12,516 nt of DNA from Candidatus Micrarchaeota archaeon CG_4_10_14_0_2_um_filter_60_11 (GCA_002792915.1 PFPF01000001.1:1-12516), one strand, 5' to 3'; positions 1 to 5,580 are shown, counted from the stretch's first letter. Notes: generated by a model from the letters alone, not told the origin. Translations and numbers: made by a program.

Positions 1-71
1 GAGGACAACGATCCCCGCCAGCAAAAACTGGCGGCATACTAAACGAGAAATCCGTGGCCTTTAGGCCACGG
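1..71 (+). mobile_element. Possible right end of an IS200/IS605-type element
   Basis: Two perfect hairpins lie at the window edge: a 7-bp stem at 15-21/28-34 with a 6-nt loop, and an 8-bp stem at 52-59/64-71 with a TTTA loop. A GC-rich stem closed by a TTTA or TTCA loop just past the end of tnpB is typical of IS200/IS605 right ends, where it doubles as the 3' hairpin of the TnpB guide (omega) RNA. A short frame ends at the TAA at 40-42, but it is too short to assign to tnpB. The transposase itself would lie outside the window. The hairpins could instead belong to the 3' untranslated region of an unrelated upstream gene. Confidence 0.35.
52..71. repeat. Perfect 8-bp inverted repeat (hairpin)
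   Basis: CCGTGGCC, loop TTTA, GGCCACGG. Seen directly. It is followed at 72-80 by TTATTTAAT, which reappears at 129-137 upstream of the NFACT gene. Confidence 0.9.
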
Positions 72-128
72 TTATTTAATAATCTTGTTCGGTCGCCCCT
101 TTTTTCCGAGGTTTGCCGTTCGGTTACG

Positions 129-138
129 TTATTTAATT
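129..138 (+). promoter_or_regulatory. TATA box of the NFACT gene (leaderless spacing)
   Basis: TTATTTAATT is centred about 26 nt before the ATG at 159. Archaeal transcription starts about 25-27 nt past the TATA centre, so the message should begin at or next to the start codon. A copy of the core at 72-80 could drive a second, longer transcript. Apart from this and the two hairpins I see nothing else in 1-158. Confidence 0.6.
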
Positions 139-158
139 CGCGCCGCCAATAGTTTTTC

Positions 159-1211
159 ATGCAGCAGATGGGCAACCTGGATTACTATTACCTCGTGCGC
201 GAGCTGGCGGCAGCCGAAGGCGCGCACCTCGAACAGGCGTATTCCCTCGCGCCGGGGCTGTTCCGCTTCAAGCTGAAGGGTGCTGCTTTCTCCGGAGACC
301 TGCTTGCGGAGCTGGGCGTGCGCTGCCACCTGTCCGTGAAGTTGCAGGACGCACCCAAGCAGCCGTCCTCGTTCGCCATGCTCCTGCGCAAGCACTACTG
401 CGGCAAGCGCGTCGCCAAAATCGAGCAGCTCCATTTCGACCGCCTGTTGCGGCTGGACTTCAGGGAAGCCGGCTCCATAGTGATAGAAATGTTCAAGGGC
501 GGGAACCTGCTCGCGCTGGATGCGTCAGGCAAAATCCTGATGCCCTACCGCTCGGAGGACTACGCCGCGCGCACCCTGCGCCGCGGCGAATTGTATGCTG
601 AACCGCCGCAAACGCAAAAGCACCCGTCGCAGGCGAGCGGGGAGGACGTTTCCGGAGGCGTGAAGGTCGTTTCCGCGCTCTCCAAAAAAATATCGCTTCC
701 ACCCTTCTATTTGGAGGAGGCATGCCGCCGCGCGGGCGTGGGCCTGGACGAAAAAGCCGACGACCTGGGTGAAGGCGAAAAAACGCGCTTGGTGCAGGCA
801 ATCCGGTCGCTGTTGGCGCAAACGCCGTCCCCGCGCGTGTATTTCGAGAACGACGCGCCGTTCGCGTTCTCGCCCTTCGCGTTGCAGAAGACTGGCGACG
901 CGCTTTCGGAGGTGTTCCCGTCGTTCAGCGCGGCGCTCGAGCACTATTACGCGCTCGCGCCCAGGATTGGAGCGAAGTCCAAGGACCGCGCGGCGGCTGC
1001 GCTGGCCAAGCAGGAGGAAGCGGTGCAGCAGTTCGCGGCAAAGGCCGCCGAGGCGCGCGCGGCTGCGGCATGGATTTCTGCCAATGCGGAGACCGTGGAC
1101 GAGCTAATCGCGGTCGCCCGCAATAAGGGCGGCTACCGCATCGCTGCGGCTGCCGCGGAGCACGGGCTCAAGGCACGCATCGAAGGCGTCAAGCTGGTCC
1201 TGGAAAAATAG
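159..1211 (+). CDS. NFACT/RqcH-like protein, short form lacking NFACT-R
   Basis: This resembles the N-terminal part of the RqcH/Rqc2/NEMF family, which binds stalled 50S subunits with peptidyl-tRNA and recruits tRNA for C-terminal tailing. Residues 1-150 read as the NFACT-N domain: SFAMLLRKHY (71-80), the conserved Asp-Arg pair D94-R95 in HFDRLLRLDF, and KGGN near 113-116. Residues 180-220 (LPPFYLEEACRRAGVGL) fit the helix-hairpin-helix region, and 275-350 is an Ala/Lys/Glu-rich helix matching the first arm of the coiled coil. The family is usually about 550-700 residues. This one ends at 350, just where the second arm and the NFACT-R domain should begin, and no continuation appears in any frame before the opposing gene. 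The start at 159 fits the upstream TATA box; M4 at 168 is an alternative. It may be a natural short form, a split gene or a pseudogene. Confidence 0.85.
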   Translation: MQQMGNLDYYYLVRELAAAEGAHLEQAYSLAPGLFRFKLKGAAFSGDLLAELGVRCHLSVKLQDAPKQPSSFAMLLRKHYCGKRVAKIEQLHFDRLLRLDFREAGSIVIEMFKGGNLLALDASGKILMPYRSEDYAARTLRRGELYAEPPQTQKHPSQASGEDVSGGVKVVSALSKKISLPPFYLEEACRRAGVGLDEKADDLGEGEKTRLVQAIRSLLAQTPSPRVYFENDAPFAFSPFALQKTGDALSEVFPSFSAALEHYYALAPRIGAKSKDRAAAALAKQEEAVQQFAAKAAEARAAAAWISANAETVDELIAVARNKGGYRIAAAAAEHGLKARIEGVKLVLEK

Positions 1212-1231
1212 GCGCTATACGCTGGGGCGCG

Positions 1232-1246
1232 TAAAAATCTAAAAAC
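1232..1246 (-). terminator. Oligo-T terminator of the PRC-barrel gene
   Basis: Read on the minus strand, two T5 runs (1241-1245 and 1233-1237) follow the PRC-barrel stop codon by about 12 nt. Archaeal RNA polymerase terminates at such T tracts without a hairpin. The gap between the convergent stops is only 46 nt. Confidence 0.5.
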
Positions 1247-1257
1247 TAATTTGGATT

Positions 1258-1542
1258 CTAGAAGGAGGTTTCGGCGGAGTCGGTGGCGCCCAAGTTGCGC
1301 CTGTCGACCACCATTACGTCCTTGACGTCGAGCACCGCGGCGTACGGGATGGTCACGTTGCCCCCCATTTCGCGCTTTGCGCGGGTGGCCATGCTCGAAT
1401 CCGGGTTGGGCTCGAGGAGCACGCTCTCCAGCTTGCCGCTCGACGTGTTGAAGTACAAGTCGATTACGCGGCCGATTTCCTCGCCGTCCGTGGTGATGAT
1501 CTTCTTTCCCGCGAGCTGCTTGGCGATTACGTACTTTACCAT
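1258..1542 (-). CDS. PRC-barrel domain protein
   Basis: A 94-residue soluble protein that is essentially one PRC-barrel. It has the usual opening (residues 9-28, QLAGKKIITTDGEEIGRVID), a middle segment on which partner proteins are thought to bind (KLESVLLEP), and the closing strand VTIPYAAVLDVKDVMVVD. Small archaeal proteins of this kind include the CdpB cell-division adaptors that bind SepF, but I cannot tell whether this is one of them. The frame is open back to 1602, where the first ATG falls inside the TATA box. I chose the ATG at 1542 because GGTGGT lies 7 nt upstream (1550-1555) and the TATA centre is 53 nt upstream. It is divergent from the small gene at 1641. Family call is firm; specific role is unknown. 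Confidence 0.85.
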   Translation of the reverse strand: MVKYVIAKQLAGKKIITTDGEEIGRVIDLYFNTSSGKLESVLLEPNPDSSMATRAKREMGGNVTIPYAAVLDVKDVMVVDRRNLGATDSAETSF

Positions 1543-1549
1543 TCCCAGA

Positions 1550-1555
1550 ACCACC
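1550..1555 (-). promoter_or_regulatory. Shine-Dalgarno GGTGGT deciding the PRC-barrel start
   Basis: On the minus strand AAGGTGGT precedes the ATG at 1542 with 7 nt between. Its complementarity to the archaeal 16S 3' end (ending ATCACCTCCT) includes one G-U pair. The same element precedes the genes at 1641 and 6266. Confidence 0.65.
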
Positions 1556-1589
1556 TTGTAAGCGTTTACGAAAGGTTGTTCCCGCCGAG

Positions 1590-1599
1590 TATTTAAATA
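1590..1599. promoter_or_regulatory. Palindromic TATA box serving two divergent genes
   Basis: TATTTAAATA is a perfect 10-bp palindrome midway between the PRC-barrel gene (start 1542, -) and the small gene (start 1641, +). The centre-to-start distances are 53 and 46 nt, leaving leaders of about 20-27 nt that contain a GGTGGT Shine-Dalgarno on each side. No other strong TATA box is visible in the gap. Confidence 0.6.
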
Positions 1600-1630
1600 C
1601 ATTGCGTTAATTAGTTGGAAAACTGAAGCG

Positions 1631-1636
1631 GGTGGT
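1631..1636 (+). promoter_or_regulatory. Shine-Dalgarno GGTGGT before a TTG start
   Basis: GGTGGT followed by 4 nt and TTG at 1641 mirrors the eL21 arrangement (GGTGGT, 5 nt, ATG at 6266). It argues for initiation at 1641 rather than at the GTG at 1632, which lies inside this motif. Confidence 0.55.
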
Positions 1637-1640
1637 TGGC

Positions 1641-1898
1641 TTGAAGATTAAGGACGAAATTCTGAAAACGATCAAGGGGCTGGAAGACGCGGGCTTCAAG
1701 CCCGTGGACGCGGTGTTCGAGGGCGCGATGGGCGTCAAGGAGGACCAGACGCTCGCGTTCCTCGATTCGCTGGACGCCAAACAGCTCGTCTCCGGCGTAA
1801 TACGCGTGATTTACACCGCCGACGGCACCAACATCAGGTTCCTCGAAATCCCCGTGGGCCAGCAGAGCCCGGACGAAGCCGAATCCAAAAATAAATAA
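1641..1898 (+). CDS. Conserved-looking small protein of unknown function
   Basis: An 85-residue acidic, soluble protein starting MKIKDEILKTIKGLEDAGF. I do not recognise a family. The N-terminal 25 residues look like an amphipathic helix, a second helix is likely around LAFLDSLDAKQLVSG, and two beta strands (VIRVIYTADG, NIRFLEIPVG) precede a polar tail of about 15 residues. There is no signal peptide or membrane segment. The TTG start at 1641 follows the Shine-Dalgarno; a GTG at 1632 would add three residues. It shares a palindromic TATA box with the divergent PRC-barrel gene, so the two may be co-regulated. Its last codons overlap the TATA box of the Taw1 gene. Codon use matches the surrounding GC-rich genes, so I take it as real. 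Confidence 0.7.
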   Translation: MKIKDEILKTIKGLEDAGFKPVDAVFEGAMGVKEDQTLAFLDSLDAKQLVSGVIRVIYTADGTNIRFLEIPVGQQSPDEAESKNK

Positions 1899-1900
1899 AC
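1887..1900 (+). promoter_or_regulatory. TATA-like box of the Taw1 gene, overlapping the upstream stop
   Basis: AAAAATAAATAAAC overlaps the TAA at 1896-1898. Its centre is about 27 nt from the ATG at 1922, which suggests a leaderless Taw1 transcript. No Shine-Dalgarno is visible before that ATG. Confidence 0.45.
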
Positions 1901-1921
1901 CGCGGCAGCCGGTCTCTTTTG

Positions 1922-2899
1922 ATGGATTTTTACGAGCGCTACTTGCAGTCGCTCCCGCGGCTGCGCAAGGCGGGCTACGCCTTCGTCGGCAACAGGAAGC
2001 ACTCCGCGGTCAAAGTCTGCCTGTGGGCGCGCCGCGCGCTCTGCGGCAAGGGCAGCTGTTACAAGCAAAAGTTTTACGGGATCAAGTCGCACCGCTGCCT
2101 GCAGATGACGCCCGCGATGCCGTCCTGCAACCAGCGCTGCCTTTTCTGCTGGCGCGACACGAGCCTCTTCTCGGAAGCGTGGCCGCTTGACGGCGCGGAC
2201 GAGCCAAGCGAAATAATCGACGGCGCAGTCGCGGCCCAGCGCCTGCTCTTGATCGGCTTCAAGGGCAACGCATCCGCCGACCGGCAGAAATGGCTGGAAG
2301 CGCAGGAGCCGAACCAGGCGGCAATCTCGCTGGACGGCGAGCCGACAATGTACCCGAAACTCGCCGAACTCATCCGCGAATTCCACCGCCGCGGCTTCAC
2401 GACCTTTTTGGTGACCAACGGCACGCGCCCCGAAGCGCTGCGCCACCTAGCCGCGGAGGACGCGCTGCCCACCCAGCTTTACGTTTCGCTTTGCGCGCCC
2501 GACGAAGAAACTTACGAAAAGACGAACCTTCCGGTCGGCGATGACAATTGGACAAAATTGAACGAAACTCTCATGCTGTTGCCCTCGCTTGCAACGCGCA
2601 AGGTGCTGCGCCTTACGCTCGTGAAGGGCCTGAATTTCCATTCGCCGGAACGGTATGCCAAACTTGTCAAAGTTTCCGGCGTTGACTACGTGGAATGCAA
2701 GTCATACATGAACGTCGGCTTCTCGACCCAGCGGCTGACGCAGGCGCACATGCCTTCGCACGACGAAATCCGCGCGTTCGCCGCGGAATTGGCGGGCAAT
2801 GCGGGCTACGAGTTTACGGACGAGCAAGTCGAGTCGCGCGTCGTCCTGCTCTCCCGCGACGCGGAAGCCGCGCGAAACCGCTTCATAACAAGAGTATGA
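1922..2899 (+). CDS. taw1: tRNA 4-demethylwyosine synthase (TYW1/Taw1), radical SAM
   Basis: Taw1 condenses m1G37 of tRNA-Phe with two pyruvate carbons to give 4-demethylwyosine, the second step of wyosine synthesis after Trm5. In this 325-residue protein (numbered from the ATG at 1922), the radical-SAM CX3CX2C motif is C69, C73, C76 (CNQRCLFCW). Three further cysteines, C33, C46 and C59, are spaced 13 and 13 apart, as in the pyruvate-binding second cluster of archaeal TYW1. LDGEPTMYPKL and FLVTNGT are the usual core strands, and the length is normal. The C-terminal part (KSYMNVGFSTQRL) also fits the family. The lysine expected to bind pyruvate in this family was not pinpointed. A TTG one codon upstream (1919) is a poorer start than the ATG, which sits at leaderless distance from a TATA box. 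The gene for the preceding step, Trm5, lies 1 kb downstream. The 3' end overlaps a small opposing gene by 17 bp. Confidence 0.93.
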   Translation: MDFYERYLQSLPRLRKAGYAFVGNRKHSAVKVCLWARRALCGKGSCYKQKFYGIKSHRCLQMTPAMPSCNQRCLFCWRDTSLFSEAWPLDGADEPSEIIDGAVAAQRLLLIGFKGNASADRQKWLEAQEPNQAAISLDGEPTMYPKLAELIREFHRRGFTTFLVTNGTRPEALRHLAAEDALPTQLYVSLCAPDEETYEKTNLPVGDDNWTKLNETLMLLPSLATRKVLRLTLVKGLNFHSPERYAKLVKVSGVDYVECKSYMNVGFSTQRLTQAHMPSHDEIRAFAAELAGNAGYEFTDEQVESRVVLLSRDAEAARNRFITRV

Positions 2900-3032
2900 A
2901 CCCGGCCGCGGCCGCGTAGGCGTTGCGCTGCCATTCCGGCGTCTTGATTTTGAAGTGCTCGAAGCGGTGGGCCGATTCGATGAAGAGCACGAGTACGGCG
3001 CCCGTTTTCAGCAGGTCCAGCGGAAGGCTCAT
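2883..3032 (-). CDS. Hidden 49-residue protein, two hydrophobic segments
   Basis: This frame is easy to miss by length but looks real. It starts MSLPLDLLKTGAVLVLFIES, has a polar middle (HRFEHFKIKTPEWQRN) and ends in a second hydrophobic stretch, AYAAAAGFILLL. It could be a small hairpin membrane protein. The support is positional: a TATA box (GGTTAAATA on the minus strand, 3056-3064) is centred 27 nt before the ATG, exactly as for the other leaderless genes here, and the frame neatly fills the gap between the DUF63 and Taw1 genes. The last 17 bp overlap the Taw1 stop region in convergent orientation. I recognise no family. The alternative is that the TATA site drives an untranslated RNA. Confidence 0.6.
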   Translation of the reverse strand: MSLPLDLLKTGAVLVLFIESAHRFEHFKIKTPEWQRNAYAAAAGFILLL

Positions 3033-3055
3033 GACTGGTTTCGGGGCGGTCGTGG

Positions 3056-3064
3056 TATTTAACC
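3056..3064 (-). promoter_or_regulatory. TATA box of the 49-residue gene
   Basis: The minus strand reads GGTTAAATA, centred 27 nt upstream of the ATG at 3032. It lies just past the stop codon of the DUF63 gene on the same strand and so provides an independent promoter. Confidence 0.55.
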
Positions 3065-3068
3065 GCTT

Positions 3069-3878
3069 TTACACGCCCGCGGCGATTCGCAGCGCGTCCC
3101 TCAATCCCGGCGCGAGGCCGAACACCGCGATTAGTATGAGCACGAAGTTCCTTTCCTCTTCCTTTTCGCGCCGCAGGAGCCATATTGCGGCAAATGCGAA
3201 CGCCAGTTTGAGCGCCAAAAACGCGAACGGCGAGAACGCGCCCATCAGCGCGCCCCCGACAACATGCTGTTCGAAGTAACTCGTTCCCGCGGGCGGGTAG
3301 GCTATCCCGATGCACGACGCCGCGCCGTCAAGCGATTGCCCGAATATCACCGCCTTTTCCAGCAGCCCCTCCTTGAACCCGCGCTTGCTCCACGCGTACT
3401 CGAAAACCTTGAGCGCGGCGAAAGCCACGGCGAAAATCGCGGCCGCGTGCAGCCAATTTTCGAACAGCGGAAACAACAGCGCGACGCACAGGAGCGCGGC
3501 GGTCCAGCCCGCCATTTGGGCGTTCGCAGGCTCCTTGCGGAAGGCGATGAAGCATGCAGCGAGCAGCGCGAAGGTCACGAAATAAATGCCCGGCGTGACA
3601 AACGGGTAAAGCGTCCAGCCGAGCAGTTCGATTTGCCTCGGCAGGATGTTTGCGTCCTGGACCACGCGCAGCGCGCTCCCGAAAACCACGAACGGCAGCA
3701 CGGTCTTGAGCAGGTTTTCGTCAACCGCGATTTTGAAGCGCCGCAGCAGGCGGTAGATTATGTACGCCGCGACTAGCGCCACCAGCGCGTAGGCAAGCGT
3801 GTTCACCCAGTTGTAAGGCGCGTAAGCCGAAGGCTCGCGCATCGGCGCAACGAAGAACTCGTCAATCCAGTCCGCCAT
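3069..3878 (-). CDS. DUF63 family archaeal membrane protein
   Basis: A 269-residue polytopic membrane protein matching archaeal DUF63, whose function is not known to me. From the chosen start MADWIDEFFV, family-like features are PYNWVNTLAYALVAL near residue 20, PFVVFGSALRVVQDA around 65-80, TPGIYFVTFALLAA, then FGQSLDGAAS followed by YPP and FEQHV. About six to eight hydrophobic segments alternate with short loops. The frame is open upstream to 3911, but I place the start at the ATG at 3878. A TATA box (3900-3909, minus strand) is centred 26 nt before it, and the longer version would begin upstream of its own predicted transcript. It is divergent from the Trm5 gene across a 35-bp gap. Confidence 0.85.
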   Translation of the reverse strand: MADWIDEFFVAPMREPSAYAPYNWVNTLAYALVALVAAYIIYRLLRRFKIAVDENLLKTVLPFVVFGSALRVVQDANILPRQIELLGWTLYPFVTPGIYFVTFALLAACFIAFRKEPANAQMAGWTAALLCVALLFPLFENWLHAAAIFAVAFAALKVFEYAWSKRGFKEGLLEKAVIFGQSLDGAASCIGIAYPPAGTSYFEQHVVGGALMGAFSPFAFLALKLAFAFAAIWLLRREKEEERNFVLILIAVFGLAPGLRDALRIAAGV

Positions 3879-3881
3879 AAC

Positions 3882-3890
3882 CAATTTAAC
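3882..3890 (+). promoter_or_regulatory. TATA box of the Trm5 gene
   Basis: CAATTTAAC is centred about 28 nt before the GTG at 3914, so the transcript should be leaderless. It sits immediately upstream of the DUF63 start codon, inside the divergent 35-bp gap. Confidence 0.55.
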
Positions 3891-3899
3891 CGCGGAGCC

Positions 3900-3909
3900 G
3901 TTAAAAAAC
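3900..3909 (-). promoter_or_regulatory. TATA box of the DUF63 gene
   Basis: The minus strand reads GTTTTTTAAC, centred about 26 nt before the ATG at 3878. Together with the Trm5 TATA box it makes an interleaved divergent promoter: each transcript would start beside the other gene's TATA box. Confidence 0.55.
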
Positions 3910-3913
3910 AATC

Positions 3914-4942
3914 GTGCTCGCCTTAAAGGTCCCGAAGCGAAACGCGCAGGAAACGCTCGCCGAGCTGTTGCGCGGCGGCGCGCTCGCGCGCGGCGTCAAA
4001 ATCCGCCGCGACGAGCGGTTCGTGTATTTCCCGCTCTCGAAGCGCGTCTCGATGCGAGGTTATCCAGTGGTTGCCGCGCGGTTCGAGGAGCACAACGCGC
4101 CGCGCAGCCTGCGCGAGGCGCTGCAAGGCAAGCTGTCCGAAGCCGAGCTGGAAGAGCTGGTGGCGTCATTCGACACCGTCGGCAACATAGCAATATTGGA
4201 AATAAGACCCGCGCTCCGCGCGAAGGGGCGGCTCATCGCCAACGCGCTGATGCGAACGCATTCCCAAATCAAGACCGTGCTGCGCAAGGATTCCGCGATG
4301 GCGGGGAAATACCGCGTGCGGCAGTTCAAGTGGCTCGCCGGCAGGCACACCACCGAGGCGCTGTACCGCGAGAGCGGCTGCACGATGCGCGTGGATTTGG
4401 CGAGAGACTATTTTTCGCCGCGGCTAGCAACCGAGCGCCTGCGAATCGCGAAGCTGGCGAAGAAGGGCGAGCGCGTGCTCGCGCTGTTCGCGGGAGTCGG
4501 GCCGTACGCGCTCGTAATCGCCCGTAATTCGCGGTGCGCGAAAGCCGTCGCAATCGAGTTGAACCCGCACGCGTGCAGGTTGGCGCGCGAAAACGTGAAG
4601 CTAAACAAGCTCGAAAACAGGGTTGAAATAGTCCAAGGCGACGTCAAGAAAATCGTGCCCAAAAAATACGCCAAATGGGCAAACCGCATCACCATGCCGC
4701 TGCCGCAAACGGGTGAAGACTTTCTTGAAGCCGCGCTGGCTGGCGCGGCGGATGGCTGCACGGTGCACTATTACGCGTTCGCGCCGATTGACGGCTTGTA
4801 TTCCGGGGTTTCGCGCGTAATCCGGAAAAAGTGCGCGGCCGCGGGCTTGCAGTGCAGGATTGTGAACAAGCGCGTAGTGAGGCCTTACGCGCCGAAGGTC
4901 TCGCAAGTGGCGGTTGATTTCAGGGTGCGCCGCAATAAGTGA
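3914..4942 (+). CDS. trm5: tRNA (guanine37-N1)-methyltransferase Trm5
   Basis: Trm5 transfers a methyl group from SAM to N1 of G37 in tRNA, preventing frameshifts and, in tRNA-Phe, providing the substrate for Taw1. The 342-residue protein has an N-terminal recognition region (1-65), then FDTVGNIAIL (86-95), and RVDLARDYFSPRLATER (159-175), a family hallmark before the Rossmann fold. SAM motif I is VLALFAGVGPYALVIA (188-203), the acidic residue follows in AIELNP (213-218), and motif IV is RITMPLP (258-264). The last reads MPLP, where I would more often expect Asn-Leu-Pro; whether that matters is uncertain. The GTG start is at leaderless distance from a TATA box. Confusion with Trm5a/Taw22 or Taw2 (Trm5-fold wyosine enzymes) is possible, but the full length and N-terminal region favour Trm5. 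It ends 11 bp from the opposing gene. Confidence 0.88.
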   Translation: MLALKVPKRNAQETLAELLRGGALARGVKIRRDERFVYFPLSKRVSMRGYPVVAARFEEHNAPRSLREALQGKLSEAELEELVASFDTVGNIAILEIRPALRAKGRLIANALMRTHSQIKTVLRKDSAMAGKYRVRQFKWLAGRHTTEALYRESGCTMRVDLARDYFSPRLATERLRIAKLAKKGERVLALFAGVGPYALVIARNSRCAKAVAIELNPHACRLARENVKLNKLENRVEIVQGDVKKIVPKKYAKWANRITMPLPQTGEDFLEAALAGAADGCTVHYYAFAPIDGLYSGVSRVIRKKCAAAGLQCRIVNKRVVRPYAPKVSQVAVDFRVRRNK

Positions 4943-4953
4943 CTTGAAGCGGC

Positions 4954-5211
4954 CTAACCGAGCAGCTCGCTCAAGCCCTTTATGCGGTTTTCCAGGTACT
5001 TTTTGTCGACTTTCTTGTTGGTTTCCGCGAGCAGGGCTTCATACTCCTTTTCGAGCGAGGATAGCTCGCGTTCGAGGTGTTCGACTTTCTCCTCTACGCT
5101 CCTGCCCAGCCTGCGCGTCTGCTTGCGGTACTGGTAAGTCGTCCGCGCGAGGAGCGCGAACAGGAGCACCGTCGCGATTATCAAGCCGAGCGAAGTAGTG
5201 TCGAAACTCAT
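4954..5211 (-). CDS. Small single-pass membrane protein with coiled coil
   Basis: An 85-residue protein. Residues 8-22 (LGLIIATVLLFALLA) form one membrane helix close to the N-terminus. A basic juxtamembrane stretch (YRKQTRRLGR) follows, then a strongly charged heptad-like helix from about residue 38 (VEEKVEHLERELSSLEKEYEALLAE) suggesting a cytoplasmic coiled coil. No family is recognised. Its ATG overlaps the TGA of the upstream gene by 4 nt (ATGA, 5208-5211), so translation is probably coupled and the two products may form one complex. Confidence 0.75.
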   Translation of the reverse strand: MSFDTTSLGLIIATVLLFALLARTTYQYRKQTRRLGRSVEEKVEHLERELSSLEKEYEALLAETNKKVDKKYLENRIKGLSELLG

Positions 5212-5513
5212 TTCCTGGACCTCCCAACCGCCTTTACCGCCACCTTACCCAGCGCTTTCGCGGTGGCTTTCGAGAACAGTGTTTCGGCTTCGCGCACGCT
5301 CGCCTTCGTCTGCTGCATCAGGCGGACTTGTTTCGCCTTGCGCCTGATTTTCGAGAAGCGCTCGACGAACGCGTCGGCGCGACCGCCCCATTCGCGGAAC
5401 TTTTCGCCGTAATCCGAGTGCGTCTTGTGCGCCTGCAGGTAAAACAGGGCCGACATTAGCACGGCGGCCAAGCCGAAGAGGTAAGTGACTAGCTCGTTCA
5501 AGTCCGAAGCCAT
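5208..5513 (-). CDS. Small membrane protein with basic C-terminal helix
   Basis: A 101-residue protein. Residues 8-28 (VTYLFGLAAVLMSALFYLQAH) form one membrane helix. The rest is a predicted cytoplasmic helix rich in Lys and Arg (KIRRKAKQVRLMQQ), ending in an Ala/Lys-rich tail (ATAKALGKVAVKAVGRSRK). The net positive charge could suit binding to nucleic acid, acidic lipid, or the acidic coiled coil of the partner encoded immediately downstream. It is the first gene of a two-gene unit. A TATA box at 5544-5555 predicts a leader of only about 10 nt. No family recognised; function not assigned. Confidence 0.75.
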   Translation of the reverse strand: MASDLNELVTYLFGLAAVLMSALFYLQAHKTHSDYGEKFREWGGRADAFVERFSKIRRKAKQVRLMQQTKASVREAETLFSKATAKALGKVAVKAVGRSRK

Positions 5514-5543
5514 AAGACGTTCTCCCTGTGCTTAACGTGCCCG

Positions 5544-5555
5544 CCTTTTTTAACC
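5544..5555 (-). promoter_or_regulatory. TATA box of the two-gene membrane-protein unit
   Basis: The minus strand reads GGTTAAAAAAGG, centred about 37 nt before the ATG at 5513. Confidence 0.5.
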
Positions 5556-5564
5556 TTCCCCGAA

Positions 5565-5580
5565 GTAAAAAGGTTTTTAC
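5565..5580 (-). terminator. Probable 5S rRNA terminator
   Basis: GTAAAAA and TTTTTAC flank a 2-base centre, giving a T5 run on the minus strand about 50 nt past the 5S 3' end. I see no gene or RNA fold in the 45 nt between (5581-5625), which may be a 3' trailer. Confidence 0.45.

Noticed and set aside
525..944. 139-residue minus-strand frame
   Set aside because: Antisense to the NFACT gene, Arg-rich, and without promoter signals.
1543..1602. Upstream extension of the PRC-barrel gene
   Set aside because: Its first ATG lies in the TATA box, and the internal ATG has a Shine-Dalgarno and matches the family's usual N-terminus.
1811..2446. 211-residue open frame on the minus strand
   Set aside because: It lies wholly across taw1 and the end of the gene before it. 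The plus frame has the full set of iron-sulfur cysteines, while this frame has no recognisable domain. GC-rich codons create long antisense frames.
2900..2916. GGCCGCGGCC palindrome
   Set aside because: Explained by Ala/Gly codons of the 49-residue gene; GC-rich self-complementary runs are expected at this composition.
3264..3776. 170-residue plus-strand frame
   Set aside because: Antisense to the DUF63 gene, highly charged and without TATA or Shine-Dalgarno signals.
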